Part shown: positions 8,189-14,014 of the stretch, piece after piece
Layout: each line of letters starts with the position of its first letter
Position numbering within the stretch: the first letter of the stretch is position 1
Assembly (NCBI GenBank): GCA_902778285.1
Contig: CACYXC010000035.1
Location: 1 to 45,901, forward strand
Source of the DNA: Oscillospiraceae bacterium
GTDB lineage: Bacteria > Bacillota > Clostridia > Oscillospirales > Oscillospiraceae
Length of the DNA: 45,901 nucleotides
Direction: 5' to 3'
Notes under the pieces: model-generated
The model's input: only the letters and a program-made list of their open reading frames with translations
What the model was told of the DNA's origin: nothing
Databases searched by the model: none
Translations under genes and position numbers: made by a program

Positions 8189-8848
8189 GTGAGGACGGAA
8201 TACAGAAACGATCCCGCCATGGACCCCTCTGGCTTCGTGCTGCTGGCCGACTATGTCCCGCAGATCGTACAGGAGATCCGGTATTACTCCACCTACAACT
8301 TCATCGGCGATCGGATTGACGGCTATGAGGAGCCCTGTGCGCTGATCACGGTCGAGGCGGCGCGCGCCCTGAAGGCCGTCAGCAACGAGCTGATCGTGCA
8401 GGGCTTCCGGCTGAAGGTCTTCGACGCCTACCGCCCCGCCTGCGCGGTCAGGCACTTTGTCCTCTGGGGCATCGAGGATCAGGACCTGCGCATGAAGCCT
8501 TATTTCTACCCGGAGCTGGAAAAGCAGGCGCTCTTTGCCGAGGGCTATATCGCAAAACAGTCCAGCCACAGCCGCGGCAGCGCGATCGACCTGACGCTGC
8601 TGGACATGAGGACCGGCAGGGAGCTGGACATGGGCAGCCCCTTCGACCTGTTCAGTCCGATCTCCCATCCCGACTGCCGCGGCGTCACGCAGGAGCAGTA
8701 TGACAACCGGATGCTGCTGCAGCGCATGATGGTCCGCGGCGGCTTCCGGCCCATCGACTGCGAGTGGTGGCACTTCTCGCTGCAAAACGAGCCCTACCCG
8801 GACACTTATTTCAATTTTCCCGTCTCCTCGTCGTATCTGAGAAGATAG
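8189..8848 (+). CDS. VanX-type D-alanyl-D-alanine dipeptidase
   Basis: This 219-residue protein belongs to peptidase family M15D and is close to VanX in length (202). It has the zinc and catalytic residues: SSHSRGSAIDL supplies H127 and D134, DCEWWHF supplies E192 and H195, and DAYRP supplies R82. The reaction is hydrolysis of the D-Ala-D-Ala dipeptide. GTG 8189 is chosen because AGGAAGGAG lies 7 bases upstream; an in-frame GTG at 8147 overlaps the previous gene's stop and has no such site. No signal peptide is seen, so it should be cytoplasmic. There is no vanH, vanA or vanS/R gene nearby, so a role in D-Ala recycling or wall remodelling is more likely than glycopeptide resistance. Confidence 0.88.
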   Translation: MRTEYRNDPAMDPSGFVLLADYVPQIVQEIRYYSTYNFIGDRIDGYEEPCALITVEAARALKAVSNELIVQGFRLKVFDAYRPACAVRHFVLWGIEDQDLRMKPYFYPELEKQALFAEGYIAKQSSHSRGSAIDLTLLDMRTGRELDMGSPFDLFSPISHPDCRGVTQEQYDNRMLLQRMMVRGGFRPIDCEWWHFSLQNEPYPDTYFNFPVSSSYLRR

Positions 8849-8891
8849 GCGGCGGGGCTCCGGGCCTGTCGGCGCTGTGCCGACATAGAGA

Positions 8892-9059
8892 CGCCCCTGA
8901 TGCTCTGCATCAGGGGCTCAAGCTGTCGACAAAGTGTCGACAGCTTGAAAGGCAAAAATGGGAACTTCCGAAAAAGTTCCCATTTTTGCACAGATTGTAC
9001 CGCGAAAGGGGATTACGTTTGTCTACGGTCTGCGCCCCTGATGCTCTGCATCAGGGGCT
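8892..9059. repeat. Family A element A3 with duplicated terminator hairpin
   Basis: A 27-base hairpin sequence (arms GCCCCTGATGC and GCATCAGGGGC) is present unchanged at 8892-8918 and 9033-9059. Between them is a core of about 114 bases. It opens with a 14-bp-stem palindrome (arm TCAAGCTGTCGACA), continues with a second hairpin (arm GCAAAAATGGGAACTT) and closes with GTTTGTCTACGGTCTG. The core ends are imperfect inverted repeats, CAAGCTGTCGACAAA against CAGACCGTAGACAAA. The element lies just after the dipeptidase gene in the same orientation. Confidence 0.85.
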
Positions 9060-9064
9060 TTCTC
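9034..9064 (+). terminator. Terminator of the lipoprotein-dipeptidase unit
   Basis: This is the downstream copy of the duplicated hairpin, with an 11-bp stem and TCT loop followed by TTTCTCGTTT. The upstream copy at 8893-8917 lacks a T-run, because family A sequence follows it. Confidence 0.6.
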
Positions 9065-9128
9065 GTTTCGCTCACGCGCTCCGGGCCTGCCGCTGCTTCG
9101 GAAGCACGCCGGCAAAGCCGCGGCTGCC

Positions 9129-9148
9129 ATGGGAAAGCTGTTTCCCAT
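9129..9148. promoter_or_regulatory. Candidate operator palindrome before the CW_7 peptide promoter
   Basis: ATGGGAAA and TTTCCCAT, separated by GCTG, form a 20-base palindrome immediately upstream of the -35 box. Its position fits an operator; no binding protein is known. Confidence 0.3.
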
Positions 9149-9152
9149 CCTA

Positions 9153-9180
9153 TTGCATTTCTTCCATAATATGCTACAAT
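9153..9180 (+). promoter_or_regulatory. Promoter of the GG-leader CW_7 and LysM genes
   Basis: TTGCAT (9153-9158) and TACAAT (9175-9180) are 16 bases apart, with TGC before the -10 box (extended -10). Confidence 0.6.
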
Positions 9181-9244
9181 GCAGTCGAAGCCAAAGGAAA
9201 GGCTGAAAACGAAAACACAGATTCCAAAAAAGGAGGATATAAAA

Positions 9245-9574
9245 ATGAGCGAACAGAAACTCAATCCGATCGCTGAGGAAGAGCTCGGCTCCGTCTCCGG
9301 CGGTGTTACCAGAAACTATCTCGCCGCTCTGGACGTGATGAACGGCAAGTACGGCAACGGTGAGGAGCGCAAGGCCCGCCTGGCTGCCGCCGGCTACAAC
9401 TACTGGGAGGTTCAGCACCTCGTCAACGGCCTCGCCTGGGGCTATGACAAGGTCGCGCGCGACGTCATCGCCGGCAAGTACGGCAACGACCAGGCCCGCA
9501 TCAACGCCCTGACCGCCGCCGGTTACGACGCCCGCCTCGTGCAGGACATCGTCAACGGCATGCTGATGAAGTAA
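9245..9574 (+). CDS. Double-glycine-leader protein with two CW_7 (Cpl-7) repeats
   Basis: This 109-residue protein begins with a bacteriocin-type leader of 20 residues ending EEELGSVSGG, so a C39 peptidase would cut after GG and release an 89-residue protein. The mature part is two CW_7 repeats (about 26-63 and 69-106). Each has the pattern VxxGKYGN...R...LxAAGY...VQ..VN. CW_7 repeats are known from the Cpl-7 phage lysin and other wall hydrolases, where they bind the muropeptide part of peptidoglycan. There is no catalytic domain here. AGGAGG lies 8 bases before the ATG. The peptidase exporter 2 kb downstream is the obvious partner. The exported product is probably a small wall-binding protein, not a classical bacteriocin. 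A leader on a CW_7 protein is unusual. Confidence 0.88.
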   Translation: MSEQKLNPIAEEELGSVSGGVTRNYLAALDVMNGKYGNGEERKARLAAAGYNYWEVQHLVNGLAWGYDKVARDVIAGKYGNDQARINALTAAGYDARLVQDIVNGMLMK

Positions 9575-9689
9575 TCGCTGTCCCCTTACCCCGCAGGCGC
9601 CTCCGGGCGCACACCATCACGACACAGGAAGAACGGAAGCCCTGACCGGCCCCGTGCTTTTGTGAATCTTAAATAATGGAGGAACTATC

Positions 9690-9959
9690 ATGTCTGACAA
9701 AATCAACGATCTGGATCTCGAGCAGGTTGACGGCGGCGCCGCCAAGAATCCCAAGAGCTGGGAGAACTTTGCCAAGGGCACTTTCGTGAACTACGGCAAC
9801 TACATCGTCTACACCGTCGCTGCCGGTGACGCTCTGTCCGGCATCGCCATCCGTTTCGGCGTGACCGTCGACGAGATCGCCGCCTGGAACAACATCAAGG
9901 ACGTCAACGTCATCTTCGCCAGCCAGAAGCTGACCATCTACGCCCGCATTCTCCGCTGA
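9690..9959 (+). CDS. Double-glycine-leader protein with a LysM domain
   Basis: This 89-residue protein has a short GG leader of 16 residues (DLDLEQVDGG) and a mature part of 73 residues. Residues 38-85 form one LysM domain: YTVAAGDALSGIA, FGVTVDEIAAWNNI, and a final QKLTIYA. LysM domains bind the GlcNAc backbone of peptidoglycan or chitin. GGAGGA lies 6 bases before the ATG. It sits 115 bases after the CW_7 protein gene and before a strong terminator, so the two are probably one transcript. It has no catalytic domain. With the CW_7 protein it forms a set of leader-directed, wall-binding mini-proteins. Confidence 0.88.
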   Translation: MSDKINDLDLEQVDGGAAKNPKSWENFAKGTFVNYGNYIVYTVAAGDALSGIAIRFGVTVDEIAAWNNIKDVNVIFASQKLTIYARILR

Positions 9960-9980
9960 TCCGTCAGCAGCACAAGCAAC

Positions 9981-10013
9981 AGCCCCTGCCGCAATTGCGG
10001 CAGGGGCTGTTTT
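9981..10013 (+). terminator. Terminator between the convergent GG-leader genes
   Basis: A perfect 12-bp stem (AGCCCCTGCCGC, loop AATT) is followed by GTTTT. It ends the CW_7-LysM unit and may also act on the convergent minus-strand gene. Confidence 0.85.
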
Positions 10014-10046
10014 CCATTTGCCGGTTCTTTGCTGCGGCAAGCCGGA

Positions 10047-10478
10047 TCAGGCCGTGATCGTCCCGGTCGCAATAATGTCGCTGACGGGCTGCCCGCTGAG
10101 CGTCCCGTTGAAGTGGAACACGACGCTGATGGGCGTGGGCCCCTGATAATAGGGGACGGAGAAGCTGGCGAGCGGATTGGTCACTTTGGACTTCCCGCGG
10201 TAGTCGATGGCGTTGGAGGTCGCCGAATACACGATGCCGTTGAGGGTCATCTGAACGCCGTTATACAGCGAGATGGTGACGAGCGCGTACGACACGGCGC
10301 TCACGGCGACCTGCAGCGTCCGCTGACCGGCGCCGTCGGTGATGACGCTCCAGTTGACCAGCAGGTTCAGGCTGGTGCCGGAGTTGGAAGCAAAGCTTCC
10401 GGAGGCGACCACGTCGGAGGGGCCGAAGCCGCCGGAGACGCCCAGCAGCTCGTTGTCGTTCAGTTTGATATTGCTCAT
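10047..10478 (-). CDS. Double-glycine-leader protein with a beta-rich domain
   Basis: This 143-residue protein has the same leader type (DNELLGVSGG, 17 residues) and a mature part of 126 residues. The mature part is rich in Ser, Thr, Val and aromatic residues in alternating patterns and lacks Cys and Lys-rich patches, so it should be a beta sandwich. The spacing of TLQVAVSAVSY, MTLNGIVYSAT and a closing ATGTITA recalls the repeated Ig-like domain of siphophage tail proteins (DUF859-like). That similarity is from pattern only and is weak. AGGAGG lies 7 bases before the start. It follows the XRE-receiver regulator gene by 45 bases on the same strand. The leader makes it a third substrate candidate for the nearby exporter. 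Confidence 0.75.
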   Translation of the reverse strand: MSNIKLNDNELLGVSGGFGPSDVVASGSFASNSGTSLNLLVNWSVITDGAGQRTLQVAVSAVSYALVTISLYNGVQMTLNGIVYSATSNAIDYRGKSKVTNPLASFSVPYYQGPTPISVVFHFNGTLSGQPVSDIIATGTITA

Positions 10479-10523
10479 ATTGTTTCCTCCTGAATCTATT
10501 TGATTGGCTGCAGACCGCCCGTC

Positions 10524-11126
10524 TCAGGCCCCGAGGCCGCGGACGGGGAAGCGGAGATGCTCGATCTCTGCCCGGATCTTTTCCTTTGTCAGCGGCATCA
10601 GCACGCAGCCGCTCGGGTAGATCTCCCAGGCGGCGTCCGTGTTGGTGAAGTCCCGCGTCAGGAAAACGATGTTGATGCGCGGCGTGATGCTCTGCAAAAG
10701 CTTCGCCAGAACGAAGCCGCTGTCCTCGTGCAGCTCCACGTCGATGAAAGCGACCGCGACCGCCTTGTCGGTGGCAAAGCGATGCGCTTCCGAAAAGCTG
10801 TCGAAGCCGAAGACCTTCGCCTCCGGCAGCGCGGAGCCGATCAGCTGCACAAAGCTTTTGAGGATGAGCCGCTCCTTCTCGACGACGATGATGATCGGGG
10901 AGCCGTCCCCGTCCGTATACATTTCGTCGAGCAGCTCATAGGTCTGCACGCCGAGAATGCCGGCCAGCGCCGACAGCGTGCTGATATCCGGCAGGCAGCT
11001 GCCGGACTCCCAGTTGCCGATCGTCTTTCGCGAGACGAACAGCCGGTCCGCGAGCTCCTGCTGCGTGAGATTCCGCTCGATACGCAGACTGCGTATGCGT
11101 TCGCCGAAAGCTTCCACGGAAAGCAT
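10524..11126 (-). CDS. XRE helix-turn-helix and receiver-domain fusion regulator
   Basis: This protein of about 200 residues has an N-terminal HTH_3 domain (residues 7-62: LTQQELADRLFVSRKTIGNWESG). A C-terminal domain (77-190) has the fold pattern of a response-regulator receiver: IIIVVEKE, then AFIDVEL with the likely phosphoacceptor D129, and VFLT with T157. The usual acidic pair is replaced by EKE, and the conserved Lys of the KP motif is Met (VLMP). It may therefore bind or signal without normal phosphorylation. Receivers usually precede the DNA-binding domain, and XRE-receiver fusions are uncommon. ATG 11126 has GGGGGTG upstream; an ATG at 11147 would add 7 residues. The gene is divergent from the export operon and is the likely local regulator. 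Confidence 0.8.
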   Translation of the reverse strand: MLSVEAFGERIRSLRIERNLTQQELADRLFVSRKTIGNWESGSCLPDISTLSALAGILGVQTYELLDEMYTDGDGSPIIIVVEKERLILKSFVQLIGSALPEAKVFGFDSFSEAHRFATDKAVAVAFIDVELHEDSGFVLAKLLQSITPRINIVFLTRDFTNTDAAWEIYPSGCVLMPLTKEKIRAEIEHLRFPVRGLGA

Positions 11127-11167
11127 TCCATCACCCCCGAACATCATTCCTTCATTTCCAAGTATTG

Positions 11168-11196
11168 ATTATACATCTTTTTTTCGCCAAAGCCAA
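11168..11196 (-). promoter_or_regulatory. Promoter of the XRE-receiver regulator gene
   Basis: On the minus strand TTGGCT (11196-11191) and TATAAT (11173-11168) are 17 bases apart, about 42 bases before the chosen start. Confidence 0.6.
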
Positions 11197-11267
11197 CAGG
11201 AATGTCCTTAATAATTCTGAAGATCGCCGTTTTCTGCGGAATAATCGGCCGATCCCGGCCTCATCTC

Positions 11268-11296
11268 TTGATTTTGCCCGCGTTTTAAGGTAAAGT
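11268..11296 (+). promoter_or_regulatory. Promoter of the export operon
   Basis: TTGATT (11268-11273) and TAAAGT (11291-11296) are 17 bases apart and drive the five-gene export operon. The divergent regulator promoter is about 70 bases away, so one operator could control both. Confidence 0.5.
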
Positions 11297-11387
11297 AAAG
11301 AGTTAGAAGCAACGCGCGAATGAGACCGTCGGGCACCCGGCAGTCCCTTTTCCGAGCAAGAATCATCCGACAAAGGAGAACATGATC

Positions 11388-11807
11388 ATGGACCAGAAGT
11401 CCCTGTTTCGCAAAAACAGCATGGAGAGCATCTCCTCCCCCGAGCAGCTCACGGATTACCTGCGCGTCACGAGCCCCACGGTCTGGGTCGTGATGGCGGC
11501 GATCATCCTGCTGCTCGTCGGCATGCTGATCTGGGGCTCGATCGCGCAGATCGACAGCTACGCCGCCGGCACCGCGCAGGTGCAGGACGGCAGGATGCTC
11601 GTGGTCTTTGACGACCTGGAGCTGGCCCGGAACGTGCAGGCGGGCATGAGCGTAACGGTGGGAGAGACTTCCTCGGTGATCGACAGCGTGGGCAGCACGG
11701 ACAGCGGCGCGCTCTTCGCCTCGGCCGCGACGACGCTTGCCGACGGCAGCTATCCAGCGCGCGTCATTTTCCGGCAGACACAGGTGCTTCGCCTGCTGTT
11801 CCGCTGA
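11388..11807 (+). CDS. Shortened NHLM-type secretion (membrane-fusion) protein
   Basis: This 139-residue protein has a soluble N-terminus containing SPEQLTDYLRVTSP, one membrane helix (about residues 32-52) and a short outer segment with AGTAQVQDGRMLV and VQAGMSVTVG. The N-terminus and position match the secretion protein of NHLM bacteriocin systems, an HlyD relative. The family is usually about three times longer, so the long coiled-coil and most of the lipoyl/barrel region are absent here. The frame is clean and the next gene follows after 10 bases, so this looks like a stable short form, not a decayed gene. AAGGAG is 9 bases before ATG 11388; ATG 11382 is too close to it. It probably forms a minimal adaptor for the exporter. 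Confidence 0.7.
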   Translation: MDQKSLFRKNSMESISSPEQLTDYLRVTSPTVWVVMAAIILLLVGMLIWGSIAQIDSYAAGTAQVQDGRMLVVFDDLELARNVQAGMSVTVGETSSVIDSVGSTDSGALFASAATTLADGSYPARVIFRQTQVLRLLFR

Positions 11808-11817
11808 GGAGGACGTC

Positions 11818-13998
11818 ATGAGTCAGAAGAAGATCAGGCAGCCGGTGAGCCGCGGCCGGGCCAAAGTCCCCGTCATCATGCAGATGGAGGCGCTCGAATG
11901 CGGCGCGGCCTCCCTCGCCATGGTGATGGCCTACTACGGCAAGTGGGTGCCGCTCGAGCAGGTCCGCCTCGACTGCGGCGTTTCCCGCGACGGTTCCAAT
12001 GCAAAGAACATGCTGGTCGCGGCGCGCAGCTACGGCTTTGAGGCCCAGGGCTACCGTTGCGAGCTCGACAGCGTGCGCGAAGAAATGGCCTATCCCTGCA
12101 TCATCCACTGGAATTTCAACCACTTTGTCGTCCTTGACGGCTTCCGGGGGAACTACGCTTACATCAACGACCCCGCCCGGGGCGAGGTCAAGGTCACGAT
12201 GGAGGAGTTCGACCGCTCCTTCACCGGCATCGTCCTCGATATCCGGCCGGGCGAGAGCTTTGTGCCCGGCGGCAAGCCCAAGAGCACGCTGGAATTCGCG
12301 CGCAGGCGTCTTTCCGGCGCGGGTCCCGCGGTGGCCTTCGTGCTGCTCTCGTCCGTGATCGGCTATCTTTTCGGCATCATCAACCCCGTGTTCTCCGGTT
12401 TCTTCATGGACCGCCTGCTGACCGGCGAGAACCGGGAGCTTCTGCTGCCCTTCATCGGTCTGATGTCCGTCTTCGCCCTTGCCCAGGTGGCAACGGCCTG
12501 GGTCCAGAACGTGTACTCGCTCAAGATCAACGGGAAAATGGCCATCGTCGGCAGCAGCACCTACATGTGGAAGATCCTGCGCATGCCGATGGAATTCTTC
12601 TCCCAGCGCATGGCGGGCGACATCCTGCAGCGCCAGAGCACCAACGCCTCCATCGCGAGCATCCTGGTCAACACCTTCACGCCGCTGCTGCTCAACACGA
12701 TCATGATGATCTTCTACCTCGTCGTCATGCTCCGCTACAGCCTCATGCTGACGCTGGTCGGCATCGTGACGATCGTGCTGAACCTGCTGGTGTCCCGGAT
12801 CATCTCCGCCAAGCGCGTGAACATCACCCGCGTGCAGATGCGCGACGCGGGCAAGCTTGCCGCCGCTACCGTCTCCGGCATCCAGATGGTCGAGACCATC
12901 AAGGCCAGCGGCGCGGAAAACGGCTACTTCCAGAAGTGGGCCGGGTATCAGGCCTCCGTGAACGCGCAGAACGTCCGCTTCATCCGTTTGAATCAGTTCC
13001 TGGGCATCATCCCCGCGCTGCTCTCGACGATCGCCAACGCCGCGGTCATGGTCCTCGGCGTATGGCTGACCATGCAGGGCAGCTTCACCCTCGGCTCGAT
13101 CATGATCTTCCAGGGCTTTCTGAGCTCCTTCATGTCCCCCGCCATGATGCTCATCTCCGCCGGGCAGACGCTGCAGGAGATGCGCACCGAGATGGAGCGC
13201 GTCGAGGACGTCATGCAGTACCCGACCGACCCGCATTTCAGCGACGCGCCGCTGCGCGAGGAGGCGGATTACTCCAAGCTCTCCGGCCGGATCGAGCTGA
13301 AAAACGTGAGCTTCGGCTATTCCCGTCTGGGCCAGCCCCTGATCCGGGACTTCTCCATGAGCATGAAGCCCGGCAGCCGCGTCGCCTTCGTCGGCACCTC
13401 CGGCTGCGGCAAATCCACGCTCTCGAAGCTGATCTCCGGCCTCTACCGGCCCTGGAGCGGAGAGATCCTCTTTGACGGCAAGCCGATCTCCGAGATCGAC
13501 CGGAGCGTGTTCACCGGCTCGGTCGCCGTCGTGGACCAGGACATCGTCCTCTTCGAGGACACGATCGCCAACAACATCAAGATGTGGGACGAGTCCATCG
13601 AGGACTTTGAGATGATCCTCGCCGCGCGTGACGCCCAGATCTACGACGACATCATGGCGCGCGACGGAGGCTTTCAGGGCAGGCTCGTCGAGGGCGGCAA
13701 GGACCTGTCCGGCGGGCAGCGCCAGCGGCTCGAGATCGCCCGCGTCCTCGCGCAGGACCCCTCCGTCATCATCATGGACGAGGCGACCTCCGCGCTCGAC
13801 GCCAAGACCGAATACGAACTCGTGAAGGCCGTAAAGGACCGCGGGATCACCTGCATCGTGATCGCCCACCGGCTTTCCACCATCCGCGACTGCGATGAGA
13901 TCATCGTCCTCGACAAGGGCGTAGTGGTCGAGCGCGGTACGCACGACGAGCTCTACGCCAAAGGCGGCTTCTATACCGAGCTCGTCGCGAGCGACTGA
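11818..13998 (+). CDS. C39-peptidase ABC exporter (NHLM/PCAT type)
   Basis: This 726-residue protein has the order C39 peptidase (about 15-145), ABC exporter membrane domain (about 165-460) and ATPase (about 490-720). The peptidase triad is visible: C28 in ALECGAASLAMVMAYYG, H102 in WNFNHFVVLDG and D118 in YINDPARG. The ATPase has Walker A GTSGCGKST at about 526, signature LSGGQRQRLEIAR at about 630, and Walker B VIIMDEATSALD. Family members cut double-glycine leaders and export the mature peptide. GAGGAGG is 5 bases before the ATG. The three GG-leader proteins just upstream are its expected substrates. Confidence 0.92.
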   Translation: MSQKKIRQPVSRGRAKVPVIMQMEALECGAASLAMVMAYYGKWVPLEQVRLDCGVSRDGSNAKNMLVAARSYGFEAQGYRCELDSVREEMAYPCIIHWNFNHFVVLDGFRGNYAYINDPARGEVKVTMEEFDRSFTGIVLDIRPGESFVPGGKPKSTLEFARRRLSGAGPAVAFVLLSSVIGYLFGIINPVFSGFFMDRLLTGENRELLLPFIGLMSVFALAQVATAWVQNVYSLKINGKMAIVGSSTYMWKILRMPMEFFSQRMAGDILQRQSTNASIASILVNTFTPLLLNTIMMIFYLVVMLRYSLMLTLVGIVTIVLNLLVSRIISAKRVNITRVQMRDAGKLAAATVSGIQMVETIKASGAENGYFQKWAGYQASVNAQNVRFIRLNQFLGIIPALLSTIANAAVMVLGVWLTMQGSFTLGSIMIFQGFLSSFMSPAMMLISAGQTLQEMRTEMERVEDVMQYPTDPHFSDAPLREEADYSKLSGRIELKNVSFGYSRLGQPLIRDFSMSMKPGSRVAFVGTSGCGKSTLSKLISGLYRPWSGEILFDGKPISEIDRSVFTGSVAVVDQDIVLFEDTIANNIKMWDESIEDFEMILAARDAQIYDDIMARDGGFQGRLVEGGKDLSGGQRQRLEIARVLAQDPSVIIMDEATSALDAKTEYELVKAVKDRGITCIVIAHRLSTIRDCDEIIVLDKGVVVERGTHDELYAKGGFYTELVASD

Positions 13999-14014
13999 GA
14001 GGAGGTGCGGAGAT

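Noticed and set aside
8189-8848. Vancomycin resistance cluster
   Set aside because: Only the VanX-type gene is present. No vanH, vanA/B ligase or vanRS regulator is nearby, so resistance is not supported.
9245-9959. Prophage remnant, based on the Cpl-7 and LysM modules
   Set aside because: No other phage genes, integrase or attachment sites are present. Both genes have bacteriocin-type leaders and their own promoter and terminator.
11764-13944. Long antisense frame over the peptidase exporter
   Set aside because: The plus strand has complete C39 and ABC motifs. The antisense translation is His/Asp-rich low complexity.
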